A DNA stretch of 64,000 nucleotides from Stenotrophomonas sp. BIGb0135 (GTDB taxonomy: Bacteria > Pseudomonadota > Gammaproteobacteria > Xanthomonadales > Xanthomonadaceae). Positions 34,292-42,270 of this stretch are shown here, piece after piece. How positions within the stretch are numbered: position 1 is the first letter of the stretch; every line of letters begins with the position of its first letter. The notes under the pieces were generated by a model, which worked only from the letters and a program-made list of their open reading frames with translations, did not search any database and was not told where the DNA came from. The translations under genes were made by a program, and so were the position numbers. Location of the stretch: positions 282,768 through 346,767 of the forward strand of contig NZ_JANUDX010000004.1 of the NCBI RefSeq assembly GCF_024810105.1, written 5' to 3'.

Positions 34292-34322
34292 CGATAAAGG
34301 CCGCCAAAGGCGGCCTTTATCG
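34292..34322. terminator. Bidirectional terminator after hemY
   Basis: Perfect 14-bp stem CGATAAAGGCCGCC / GGCGGCCTTTATCG with an AAA loop. It serves hemY and the convergent minus-strand gene ending at 34350. The rest of 34117-34291 shows no gene. Confidence 0.85.
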
Positions 34323-34349
34323 TGCGCGCGGCGCCGTCGCGCCGCCGGC

Positions 34350-35078
34350 TCAGCGGTCCTTGTCGGGAAGGCGCGCAGGACTGCGGTTGCCCGCCTCGAT
34401 CAGGCGCAACTGCTCGGCGACCACATCCAAGCGCATCTGCTGCTCATCGGCCTCGTCCAGCGGCTGGGCGCGCAATTGCGGCCCCAGGCGCTGGAAACGC
34501 ACACGCGCGGCGTCCATGCGCCCCAGGCGTCGTTCCAGTTCGCCGCGGATCATCTGACAGAACTGCCATGGGCCAGGGCCGGGCGCGGCATCCGGGCAGG
34601 TCTGCTCGTACAACGCCAGCGCGCGGCCGGCATAGCGCGGGTACTGGGCCGGGGATGCCTCCCAGCTGGCCTGCAGCATCACCCAGGCCTGGTTGGCCAC
34701 CGGTGCATCAAGGAACTGCATCATCTGCGCGACCAGGAAGTAAGGCGTCTCGGTGGTGCGCCACTGCTGGTACTGCTTGCCGAGCACGAACGGGGTGAGC
34801 TTGCGCACGCTGGCCGCATCCAGGTCCGGATCGTAGATGATCATGCCGTTGCCGGGGCATTGCGGCAGCCGCCACGGCGAGGAGATCGGTCCGAAGGGGC
34901 GGGCATCGAACTCACTGCCGAACGAGGTGCCCGAGCTCGGCGTGGTCTGCTCGAAGCGCTCGCCGCCGATCGGGCACTCGAAGGCCTGTTTCATGAAGGT
35001 CAACGCGCTGGCCGGTGCGGCCAGCGACAGTGCGGCCAGGACAATCAGGCCGCGGTACGGCATGTGGCGTGTGTGCAT
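34350..35078 (-). CDS. Exported protein of unknown function with cysteine-containing domain
   Basis: A 242-residue protein beginning at ATG 35078 behind AAGGAG. Signal peptide YRGLIVLAALSLAAPASA. The N-terminal mature part has FECPIGGERFEQTTPSSGTSFGSEFDARPFGPISSP and LPQCPGNGMIIYD, a two-cysteine block reminiscent of small metal-binding domains. The C-terminal half is helical and TPR-like (GRALALYEQTCPD, RMDAARVRFQRL, ADEQQMRLDVVAEQLRLIE). No named family is recognised. It lies 53 bases downstream of the thiolase gene on the same strand. Confidence 0.75.
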   Translation of the reverse strand: MHTRHMPYRGLIVLAALSLAAPASALTFMKQAFECPIGGERFEQTTPSSGTSFGSEFDARPFGPISSPWRLPQCPGNGMIIYDPDLDAASVRKLTPFVLGKQYQQWRTTETPYFLVAQMMQFLDAPVANQAWVMLQASWEASPAQYPRYAGRALALYEQTCPDAAPGPGPWQFCQMIRGELERRLGRMDAARVRFQRLGPQLRAQPLDEADEQQMRLDVVAEQLRLIEAGNRSPARLPDKDR

Positions 35079-35131
35079 TCCCTGCTCCTTGGCGCCTTTC
35101 CATAGGGAGGCGCGCATTGCGCGCCGGGTGT

Positions 35132-36412
35132 TCAACGTTCGACGATCGCCACCACGCCCATGCCGCCGGCGGTGCAGATGGACACCAGCGCGCGGCCACC
35201 GCCACGTTCGGCCAGCTGCTTGGCGGCCGTGGCGATCACCCGCGCGCCGGTGGCGGCAAACGGATGACCGGTGGCCAGCGAGGAGCCCAGCGGGTTGATC
35301 CTGGCCGGATCGATGCGGCCCAGCGGTGCGTCCAGGCCGAGGCGGTTGCGGCAGTAATCTTCGCTTTCCCACGCGCGCAGGGTGCACAGCACCTGGGCGG
35401 CGAAGGCTTCGTGGATCTCGTAGATGTCGAAGTCCTGGAGGGTCAGGCCGTTGCGCTTGAGCATCTCCGGCACGGCGATGGTGGGGGCCATCAGCAGGCC
35501 CTCGCCATGCACGAAATCGACCGCGGCCACCTGCGAATCGCGCAGGTAGGCCAGCGGCTCGTGGCCGTGCGCACGCGCCCATTCCTCGCTGGCCAGCAGC
35601 ACCGCCGAGGCGCCATCGGTGAGCGGGGTGGAGTTGGCGGCGGTCAGCGTGCCGCGGCCGGACACCTTGTCGAAGGCCGGCTTGAGCGTGGCCAGCTTTT
35701 CCAGCGAGGTGTCCGCGCGCAGGATGTTGTCGCGCTCCACCCCACGGAACGGGGCGATCAGGTCGTTGAAGAAACCGCGCTCATAGGCGGCGGCCAGCTT
35801 CTTGTGCGAAGACACCGCCCACTCGTCCTGCGAGTCGCGCGAGATGTTCCATTCCTTGGCCATGTCCTCGCAGTGGTCGCCCATGCTCTTGCCGGTGCGC
35901 GGCTCGGCCACGCCGGGGAACTCCGGCTTGAGCTCGCTGAGCTTGAAACCGCGGGTGAGCGCCTTGAGCTTGTCGCCGGTGGACTTGGCGCGATTGGCCG
36001 CCAGCAGGCGCGCGCGCAGCTTCTTGCCGTACACGATCGGCACGTCGGAGGTGGTGTCCGAACCGCCACCGATGCCCGATTCGATCTGCCCCAGCGCGAT
36101 CTTGTTGGCCACCGCGATGATCGTGTCCAGCGAGGTGCCGCAGGCACGCTGCATGGTGATGCCCGGGGTGAGCGGGGACAGGCCCGAGGACAGCGTGGCT
36201 TCGCGGCCGAGGTTCCAGTCGCTGGAATGCTTGATCACCGCGCCCATCGCCACTTCGCCGAGCTGCTGGCCGTGCAGGCCGAAGCGCTCGACCAGCGCAC
36301 CCAGCGTGCGTACCGACATGCCGAGGTTGCCGACATCCGAATAGGCCGTGTTCTGGCGGCAGAACGGGATGCGGACGCCACCGAGGATGGCGACGGGACG
36401 GGCGTTGGGCAT
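35132..36412 (-). CDS. Acetyl-CoA C-acyltransferase (thiolase, FadI-like)
   Basis: A 426-residue thiolase catalysing thiolytic cleavage or condensation of acyl-CoA. The acyl-accepting cysteine is in TMQRACGTSLDTII, the conserved active-site histidines are in IHEAFAAQ and LATGHPFAATGAR, and the second cysteine is in LVSICTAGGMG. Its length and blocks such as TAANSTPLTDGASAVLLASEEWA fit the FadI/trifunctional beta-subunit group rather than short PhbA thiolases. No hydratase/dehydrogenase partner lies beside it in this window. The direction (degradation or synthesis) is not decided by the sequence. Confidence 0.92.
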   Translation of the reverse strand: MPNARPVAILGGVRIPFCRQNTAYSDVGNLGMSVRTLGALVERFGLHGQQLGEVAMGAVIKHSSDWNLGREATLSSGLSPLTPGITMQRACGTSLDTIIAVANKIALGQIESGIGGGSDTTSDVPIVYGKKLRARLLAANRAKSTGDKLKALTRGFKLSELKPEFPGVAEPRTGKSMGDHCEDMAKEWNISRDSQDEWAVSSHKKLAAAYERGFFNDLIAPFRGVERDNILRADTSLEKLATLKPAFDKVSGRGTLTAANSTPLTDGASAVLLASEEWARAHGHEPLAYLRDSQVAAVDFVHGEGLLMAPTIAVPEMLKRNGLTLQDFDIYEIHEAFAAQVLCTLRAWESEDYCRNRLGLDAPLGRIDPARINPLGSSLATGHPFAATGARVIATAAKQLAERGGGRALVSICTAGGMGVVAIVER

Positions 36413-36519
36413 GGAGATACCTGGCATGGGAGGGGTGTCTGCAACATGGCCTGCACGAAGGAGCAGGCATAATGGGGGCAAGTGTAGCTGCCGCCCTGTG
36501 ATGGGCCAACCGTGAAACC

Positions 36520-37407
36520 ATGAGCAAACCCGACCCCGGCATGAATGCCCTAGGCGTACTGGCATTGGAACTGGCCGGCGGCGACGCGCCGCGCCATGCC
36601 GCGCTGTCCTCCGAACAGGCTGGCGAACTGGCCGAACGCGTGGGCCGCGACCTGGCCAAACTGGTCCCCGGCGTGAGCGGGCTGGACTTCGTGTTCGCCG
36701 GCGCGCATTTCGATCCTGCTGAAGTGCTGCGGCCCGGCTGGCCGGTGCACCGCCGCCTGGAAGAACTGCAGATGCGCGCCCCGGGCCGCAACCAGGGCCC
36801 ACGCATGCTGGCCTTTGGCGCGGGTGCCGACGGCGACGTGCCGTTGCCGTTCCAGGCCGATGCCGCCCTCACCGGCGGTGGCCTGCGCGTGGTGCCGTTC
36901 CTGTTGACCGGCACCGAGGTGGCCCAGACCCGGGCCGTGGCCGAGGCGCTGGAAGACGTGCTGCTGGCCCAGGGCATGGCCCAGCCCGACACCGCGCTGC
37001 AGGCGCAGACCGCCTTCGGCGCGCAGATCGAGCATGCGCGCTACTTCACGGTGAACGACCTCGCCGCGATGATGTCCATGCAGTACGACAACCAGGGCCT
37101 GGCCGCGCTGTGGCCGTTGATCGAGACGGCGCTGATGGCGCCGCAGGATGCGCAGTGGCTGGACAGCACGCCGGAGCCGCTGCTTCGATACGCCGATGGC
37201 GAAGTGCGTATGGCGCTGTTCGATCCGGCCGGCTGGTGTGCGTTCTACAACCACGGCACCGGCGATTGCGATCGCCTGCAGGGCATCTACGAGCAGTACC
37301 TGATGCGTCAGCGGCAGATGGCCGCGGTGCTGGAAGCGCACGGGTTGCCGGTGCTGTTCGTGCATTGCGAAGCCGGGCAGGATGCGCGCGCGTTGTTGAC
37401 GAAGTGA
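36520..37407 (+). CDS. Conserved Xanthomonadaceae-type protein of unknown function
   Basis: A 295-residue soluble protein without signal peptide or membrane helix. It is acidic, with blocks such as GVSGLDFVFAGAHFDPAEVLRPGWPVH, VPLPFQADAALTGGGLRVVPFLLTG and YADGEVRMALFDPAGWCAFYNHG. Open frame, length and codon use are those of a real gene, but I recognise no domain. It is divergent from the thiolase gene. A T-rich terminator follows at 37490. Confidence 0.7.
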   Translation: MSKPDPGMNALGVLALELAGGDAPRHAALSSEQAGELAERVGRDLAKLVPGVSGLDFVFAGAHFDPAEVLRPGWPVHRRLEELQMRAPGRNQGPRMLAFGAGADGDVPLPFQADAALTGGGLRVVPFLLTGTEVAQTRAVAEALEDVLLAQGMAQPDTALQAQTAFGAQIEHARYFTVNDLAAMMSMQYDNQGLAALWPLIETALMAPQDAQWLDSTPEPLLRYADGEVRMALFDPAGWCAFYNHGTGDCDRLQGIYEQYLMRQRQMAAVLEAHGLPVLFVHCEAGQDARALLTK

Positions 37408-37489
37408 CGTGCTGCCGGCCGTTGGCCGGCGCCCCGCGGAGGGGATGGCGGCCATTGCAGCCACGCACGACCTGGCTCCACCCGCACAA

Positions 37490-37516
37490 AAAAACGCCGG
37501 CTTGCGCCGGCGTTTT
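37490..37516. terminator. Bidirectional terminator between the unknown gene and sodC
   Basis: Stem AAAAACGCCGGC / GCCGGCGTTTTT with a short loop and T run. It serves both converging transcripts. A SMAG-like palindrome (GCCGGCCGTTGGCCGGC) lies just upstream at about 37413-37432. Confidence 0.88.
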
Positions 37517-37536
37517 TCTTCATGCGCTGCGTCGGT

Positions 37537-38172
37537 TTACGGCGCGGCGTTGATCACCGCGCAGGCCAGGCGGGCACCGGCGTTGCCGGTCGGCTGGGTC
37601 TTGTAGTCGTCCGCGTCGGCGTGGACGATCAGGCCGCGACCGATGATGTCGAAATCGTCGCCCTTGCCGATGTTGACGTTGCTGGACACGTCGGCATCGA
37701 CCACGGCATTGCCCTGGGCGTCGGCCTTGATGTTGGGAATGTCACCGCCGTGGTGCGGGGTGGCGCTGACGTTGCCGTGGTCTTCCTTGGACGGGTTGAA
37801 GTGGCCGCCGGCGCTGGCGCCGTCCGGCGCGCTGCAGTCGCCCTTCTCGTGGATGTGGAAGCCATGCTCGGAGTTCGGCTTCAGGCCGCTGACCTGGCCC
37901 TTCACGTGGACCTTGCCGTCGACCACGCTGAAGGTCACGTTGCCCTTGGCGGTGCTGTCCTTGGTCGGGGCCAGTTCGGCGACGGCGCCGTGGTTGGCGT
38001 GCGCTTCGCTGGTCATGGCCGGCGGGGCGTCGGTGGTGGCTTCGGCGGTCGGCTGCGCGGCCGTGGCTTCGGCGGCCGGGGTGGCCTCCGGGGTGGTGTC
38101 GGCCGGCTTGTTGCAGGCGGTCAGGCCGAGCGCGGCGATGGCGACGAACAGCGAGGTGTGGATAAGACGCAT
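37537..38172 (-). CDS. sodC: Cu/Zn superoxide dismutase, lipoprotein (first of two)
   Basis: A 211-residue periplasmic superoxide dismutase. The lipoprotein signal is FVAIAALGLTAC. A Thr/Ala/Pro linker follows, then the SOD beta-barrel. Copper and zinc ligand motifs are complete: HGFHIHEKGDC, GGHFNPSKEDHG, PHHGGDIPN and LIVHADADDY, and the disulfide cysteines are in KGDC and RLACAVI. It removes superoxide outside the cytoplasm. A second sodC lies immediately upstream on the same strand, 53 bases away. Confidence 0.95.
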   Translation of the reverse strand: MRLIHTSLFVAIAALGLTACNKPADTTPEATPAAEATAAQPTAEATTDAPPAMTSEAHANHGAVAELAPTKDSTAKGNVTFSVVDGKVHVKGQVSGLKPNSEHGFHIHEKGDCSAPDGASAGGHFNPSKEDHGNVSATPHHGGDIPNIKADAQGNAVVDADVSSNVNIGKGDDFDIIGRGLIVHADADDYKTQPTGNAGARLACAVINAAP

Positions 38173-38225
38173 GTGGATCTCCTTGCGGGTAGCGATGGAA
38201 GAAGCGACGTCGGTGGGGTGCGCGT

Positions 38226-38795
38226 TCAGCGCATGACCCGGATGACGCCGCAGGCGATTCGGGCGCCGGCATTGCCGGCCGGCTGGCTGCGGTAATCGTC
38301 GGCATTGGCGTGCACGACCAGTGCACGTCCTGCGATGTCGGTGGCTGCGCCGCCGCCCAGGGTAACCGCTGGCAGGCGCACATCCACGTTGACCCGGCCC
38401 TGCGCATCGGCGCGCAGGTTGTCCATGTCGCCGGCGTGGTGGATGCCGCCGTTGTTGCGACCATGCGGCTGCAGGGTCGGATTGAAATGCGCGCCCGCGC
38501 TGCTGGCATCCACGGCGCTGCAGTCACCGCGCTCGTGCACGTGGAAGGCGGCCACCTGCAGTGGCTGCAGGCCACCGATCATGCCGGTGATGTGCACGCC
38601 CTGCGCATCGGGCACCAGCGCCAACCGGCCGCTGACCAGGCTGGCCGACGCCGGGGCCAGGTTGGCTTCGGCCATGCGCGCGGTGCTCACCAGCGGCACT
38701 GCCGGCGGAGCGGTCGGACGCGTCGGCGGCGTGCTGCCGCAGGCGGCGAGACCGAGCGTGGCCAGGGCAACGAGGGCGATACGGGAACTGCGCAT
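38226..38795 (-). CDS. sodC: Cu/Zn superoxide dismutase, lipoprotein (second of two)
   Basis: A 189-residue paralogue of the adjacent SodC. The lipoprotein signal is ALVALATLGLAAC. Ligand motifs are kept (AAFHVHERGDC, AGAHFNPTLQPHGRNNGG, IHHAGDMDNL, LVVHANADDY) as are the disulfide cysteines (RGDC and RIACGVI), so it should be active. Sequence divergence from its neighbour is large in the barrel strands, so the duplication is not recent. Both share one orientation and are probably co-transcribed. Confidence 0.95.
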   Translation of the reverse strand: MRSSRIALVALATLGLAACGSTPPTRPTAPPAVPLVSTARMAEANLAPASASLVSGRLALVPDAQGVHITGMIGGLQPLQVAAFHVHERGDCSAVDASSAGAHFNPTLQPHGRNNGGIHHAGDMDNLRADAQGRVNVDVRLPAVTLGGGAATDIAGRALVVHANADDYRSQPAGNAGARIACGVIRVMR

Positions 38796-38887
38796 GGAAA
38801 ACTCCTTGGTTGCAAACTAGCGGCGTGCGCGTCCACGCACCATGAAAGCAGCGCGGACACCGCGCACACGCGGTGTGGACAGGGGGT

Positions 38888-40339
38888 TCATCCGCCGCGA
38901 CGGCGACCTGCGCCGAGCTTGCGGGTCAGTGTGTTGCGGCCCATGCCCAGGCGGGCGGCCGCCTCGGCACGACGCCCGTGGGTGATCTGCAGGGCCGCTT
39001 CGAGCAGGGCCTGGTCGACCCGTTCGCGCACCTGCGCATGCAGGCCTTCGGCGCCCTCGGCCAGGCGCTGCCGCGCCCAGGTGGAAAGCAGGGTTTCCCA
39101 CTGGCCCGGGTCGCCGCCAGCGCGCGTGCTGCGCGAACCACCGCCGCGGTGCAGCGCGCTGTCCACGTCGGCCACGCCGATGGTGTCCGAGGCGGCCAGC
39201 GCGGCCATTCGCCAGCACACGTTTTCCAGCTCGCGCACGTTGCCGGGCCAGTCGTGTTCGCGCATGGCCTGCAGGGCGGCGGCAGTGAGCCGCTTGGGGG
39301 AGGTGTCGAGCTTGCGCGCGGCGGCCGCCAGGAAGGTATCGGCGAGCTGGGCGATGTCGTCGCGGCGCTCGCGCAATGGCGGCAGGCGCAGCCGCACCAC
39401 GTCCAGGCGGTGCAGCAGGTCGGCGCGGAAGCGGCCCTGCGCGACCAGCGACTCCAGGTCCTGGTGGGTGGCGGCAATCACCCGCACGTCGACACGGATC
39501 AGTTCGCGCCCGCCGACGCGGAAGAACTCGCCTTCGGCCAGCACGCGCAGCAGGCGCGTCTGCAAGGGCAGCGGCATGTCGCCGATTTCATCGAGGAACA
39601 GCGTGCCGCCGTTGGCCTGCTCGAAGCGGCCGACATGGCGACGCTGCGCGCCGGTGAACGCACCGGCCTCGTGCCCGAACAGTTCGCTTTCCAGCAGCTC
39701 GGCGGGAATGGCGGCGGTGTTGAGCGCCACGAACGGCCCCTGCACGCGCGGCGACTCATGGTGCAGCGCGTGCGCGACCAGTTCCTTGCCGGTGCCGGTT
39801 TCGCCGTTGATCAGCACCGACAGCGGCGCCTGCGCCAGGCGACCGATGGCGCGGAACAGCGCGCGCATGGCCGGGGTATCGCCGACCAGCTGCGGGCGCT
39901 GGTCGGCGCCGGGTTCGGCAGCGCTGGGCAGGGGCGCGGACGCCAGGGCATCCGGCTCGGGCAGCACGCGCTGCGCCAGCGCGACCGCGTCATCGAGGTC
40001 GAACGGCTTGGACAGGAATTCCTGCGCACCGCCGCGGAACGCGCCGGCGGTGCTTGCCACGTCGGTGTAGGCCGACATCACGATCACCGGCAGGTGCGGG
40101 TGCGCGGCCTTGAGCTTGTCCAGCAACACCAGGCCATCGTCGCCGGGCATGCGCACGTCGGTGAACAGCAGGTCCGGCGGCGGCTGGGTATCGAGCATGG
40201 CCAGCGCCGAGGCGGCGCCGTCGAAGCCCTCGACCCGGTAGCCGGCATCGCGCAGGGCGGTGCACAGCACGAAGCGCACGGCGCGGTCGTCGTCCACCAC
40301 CCAGACGCGCTGGGCGGCGCGGTCGGTGTCATCCGCCAT
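38888..40339 (-). CDS. ntrC: Nitrogen regulation response regulator NtrC
   Basis: A 483-residue sigma-54 activator with receiver, AAA+ and Fis-type DNA-binding domains. Phospho-acceptor D61 (LLFTDVRMPG), K111 (FLSKPFD), Walker A GETGTGKE at 179-186, the sigma-54 contact loop GAFTGA at 226-231 and Walker B FLDEIGDMPLP are all present. The C-terminal helix-turn-helix is HGRRAEAAARLGMGRNTLTRKL. GAGGAGG precedes the ATG. The gene overlaps ntrB by 11 bases. It should activate the sigma-54 promoter found upstream of glnA in this window. Confidence 0.97.
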   Translation of the reverse strand: MADDTDRAAQRVWVVDDDRAVRFVLCTALRDAGYRVEGFDGAASALAMLDTQPPPDLLFTDVRMPGDDGLVLLDKLKAAHPHLPVIVMSAYTDVASTAGAFRGGAQEFLSKPFDLDDAVALAQRVLPEPDALASAPLPSAAEPGADQRPQLVGDTPAMRALFRAIGRLAQAPLSVLINGETGTGKELVAHALHHESPRVQGPFVALNTAAIPAELLESELFGHEAGAFTGAQRRHVGRFEQANGGTLFLDEIGDMPLPLQTRLLRVLAEGEFFRVGGRELIRVDVRVIAATHQDLESLVAQGRFRADLLHRLDVVRLRLPPLRERRDDIAQLADTFLAAAARKLDTSPKRLTAAALQAMREHDWPGNVRELENVCWRMAALAASDTIGVADVDSALHRGGGSRSTRAGGDPGQWETLLSTWARQRLAEGAEGLHAQVRERVDQALLEAALQITHGRRAEAAARLGMGRNTLTRKLGAGRRRGG

Positions 40340-41402
40340 GGGCGGCCTCCTCGGTGGGCGTGCCGTGCCCGATCGGCACCAGCACGGTGAATACGGTATG
40401 CCCCGGACGCGAGCGGTAGGTGAGCGTGCCACGGTGTTCGCGCGCGACCTGCTGGGCCAGTGCCAGGCCCAGCCCGGTGCCTTCGGCACGGCCGCTGACC
40501 AGCGGCAGGAACAGGTGCTCGGCCAACTGCTCGGGCACGCCGCGGCCGTCGTCGGCAATCTCCAGGCGCAGCGCCAACGGGTGCAGCTGGTCGCCGATGC
40601 GCACGCCGTGCTCGACGCGGGTCCGCAGCGTCACGCTGCCCGCGCCCGCCTGGATCGCATTGCGCACCAGGTTCCACACCGCCTGGGTGAGGCGGTCGGC
40701 GTCGCCGTGGAACTCGGGGATGCTGGGGTCGTAGTCGCGCTGCAGGCGCACCGCCCAGCCACCTTCGCTCTCGGCCAGGCGCAGCACGCGCTCCAGCGAG
40801 GCGTGGATGTTGAGCGGCGCATGCGGCGCGGCCGGTGCCGGCGACAGCAGTTGTTCGAGCAGGCCGTTGAGGCGCTCGATTTCCGAGCCGATCAGCTCGA
40901 TCAGCTCGCGCTCGGCGGGGTCGCGCTCATCGGCGGCGCGCTGCGCGTTGCGCCTGGCCAGCAACTGGGCCGCGCCCTTCAACCCGGCCAGCGGGTTGCG
41001 CAGCTCGTGGGCCAGGCCCTTGAGCGCGGCGCTCAGTGCGCTGGGCAGGGCCTGGGTCGGGTCGAGCCCGGGGAATTCATCGACCGGGTGCGCTTCCAGC
41101 AACCAGCCGCCCGCGTCCCAGCGGCTCAGCCAGCCTTCGGCAAAGCGCGGGGCGTCGCCCGGCAGGGCCAGTGCGAGACGGTGCAAGCGCAGGGTGTCGC
41201 GCTCGTCGCGGGCCAGGAAGTGCGCCAGCGCCTCGCCCTGCACTTCCAGCGACGCGAGCGGCTGGCCAAGCAGACGGCGCACGCTGACGCCCAGCCAACG
41301 GGCAAAAGCGGGGTTGCAGCCGACCACGCGCCCGGCGGCGTCGGCCCAGGCGACCGGAGTGCCGAGGACGTCGAGGGCGGGAGGCGGGAGCGTCGGGGTC
41401 AT
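40329..41402 (-). CDS. ntrB: Nitrogen regulation sensor kinase NtrB (GlnL)
   Basis: A 357-residue soluble kinase/phosphatase. An N-terminal PAS domain (TPVAWADAAGRVVGCNPAFARWLG) is followed by the dimerisation/phosphorylation site H132 in GLAHELRNPLAGLKGA and the ATPase blocks NLVRNAIQAG, IADDGRGVP and EGTGLGLALAQQVAREHRG. It acts on NtrC and is controlled by PII proteins. The start ATG at 41402 is directly preceded by an NtrC-type palindrome. A TTG six codons earlier would lie inside that palindrome. ntrC follows with an 11-base overlap. Confidence 0.96.
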   Translation of the reverse strand: MTPTLPPPALDVLGTPVAWADAAGRVVGCNPAFARWLGVSVRRLLGQPLASLEVQGEALAHFLARDERDTLRLHRLALALPGDAPRFAEGWLSRWDAGGWLLEAHPVDEFPGLDPTQALPSALSAALKGLAHELRNPLAGLKGAAQLLARRNAQRAADERDPAERELIELIGSEIERLNGLLEQLLSPAPAAPHAPLNIHASLERVLRLAESEGGWAVRLQRDYDPSIPEFHGDADRLTQAVWNLVRNAIQAGAGSVTLRTRVEHGVRIGDQLHPLALRLEIADDGRGVPEQLAEHLFLPLVSGRAEGTGLGLALAQQVAREHRGTLTYRSRPGHTVFTVLVPIGHGTPTEEAAHGG

Positions 41403-41421
41403 TGCACCAATGTAGTGCAAA
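41403..41421. promoter_or_regulatory. NtrC-type binding site abutting the ntrB start
   Basis: The sequence TTGCACCAATGTAGTGCAA is an inverted repeat matching the NtrC consensus TGCACC-N5-GGTGCA with one mismatch. It ends at the base next to the ntrB ATG. Binding here should repress ntrBC, as known for the glnL promoter of enteric bacteria. Confidence 0.65.
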
Positions 41422-41544
41422 ACGGCCCGGCCTGGGCCCGATCAGGATGACGTGGGCGGGTTGATTCTGCCTCCACCCGACCTGGATCCGCGCACCGCCA
41501 GCGACATTGCGCGCGAGCGAGCCAATCCACGTCGCCCATGGCAA

Positions 41545-42075
41545 TCAACGCGTTCCGGACGATTCCCTGGCCGAGTTCCATGCGTCCTCGAACTCGCCTG
41601 CACTGATCTCGTCGACGGCGTCCAGCTCGAGGACTGAAATCGGTTGGTCGGCCAGCATGAATCGGTCATCGCTCTGGCCGCTCTCGTCGCACCAGATTCG
41701 GTGCGGGCCGTAGATTTCGACCTGGCGGACAACCCATTCCCCTTTCAACTCCATCAGCGCCACGCCCTCGCCAAGGACCGATTCTGCCCAGTGCCTGAAA
41801 TATCGCGGAGCGGGGGTAATGGCGATGCGGATGCTCTCCTGCATGTGCTGGTGGTGCCACGTACCGGGGCCGCGCAGGTGGGCCGTGGCCAGTATGGCCG
41901 TCCTTGCCGGATCCGCCCAAGTCAGCACGGTCTCGAGTTCGACCGGCTCACCACCGATCACCAGGGATCGCGTGGTGTGTGGCTGGTCCACGCGCGCGAG
42001 GAGGTCTGCGACCGAGGCCGAGCGCAGCGCCTCCAGGGCGTTGACAAGTTCTACGTACGCATCTGTCGGTTGCAT
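41545..42075 (-). CDS. Hypothetical protein, no recognised domain
   Basis: A 176-residue protein without a signal peptide. Starts MQPTDAYVELVNALEALRSASVADLLARVDQPHTTRS and continues with GEPVELETVLTWADPARTAILATAHLRGP, two histidine-containing turns (GTWHHQHMQES, YGPHRIWCDESGQSDDRF) and an acidic end (DAVDEISAGEFEDAWNSARESS). It resembles the small alpha/beta SMI1-like or immunity-type proteins only in style; I cannot name a family. It is divergent from the serine hydrolase gene. The ribosome site is weak. Confidence 0.65.
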   Translation of the reverse strand: MQPTDAYVELVNALEALRSASVADLLARVDQPHTTRSLVIGGEPVELETVLTWADPARTAILATAHLRGPGTWHHQHMQESIRIAITPAPRYFRHWAESVLGEGVALMELKGEWVVRQVEIYGPHRIWCDESGQSDDRFMLADQPISVLELDAVDEISAGEFEDAWNSARESSGTR

Positions 42076-42211
42076 GGAAGAATTCCGGTTGAGGGCAGAT
42101 CGGACGTCTGCACATGCGTCCGTCCCCAGCATGCTTATCAAGCAAGCCGCTGGCTTTTTCAACCCGTCCCCGGCCGATGGATCGGCCTCGACGCGGCCCG
42201 CGGCGCGCCGC

Positions 42212-42231
42212 TTGACTACAAATGTAGTCAA
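42212..42231. promoter_or_regulatory. BlaI/MecI-type operator upstream of a serine hydrolase
   Basis: TTGACTACAAATGTAGTCAA has 9-bp perfect arms and contains TACA-N2-TGTA, the core of BlaI/MecI operators. Its left end doubles as a -35 (TTGACT, 42212-42217) with TACAAC at 42235-42240 as a -10 after 17 bases, so binding would block the promoter. The start codon follows at 42271. Confidence 0.7.
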
Positions 42232-42270
42232 GGTTACAACAGCATCCGACTCCGCTTCGTAGCCCGACGT

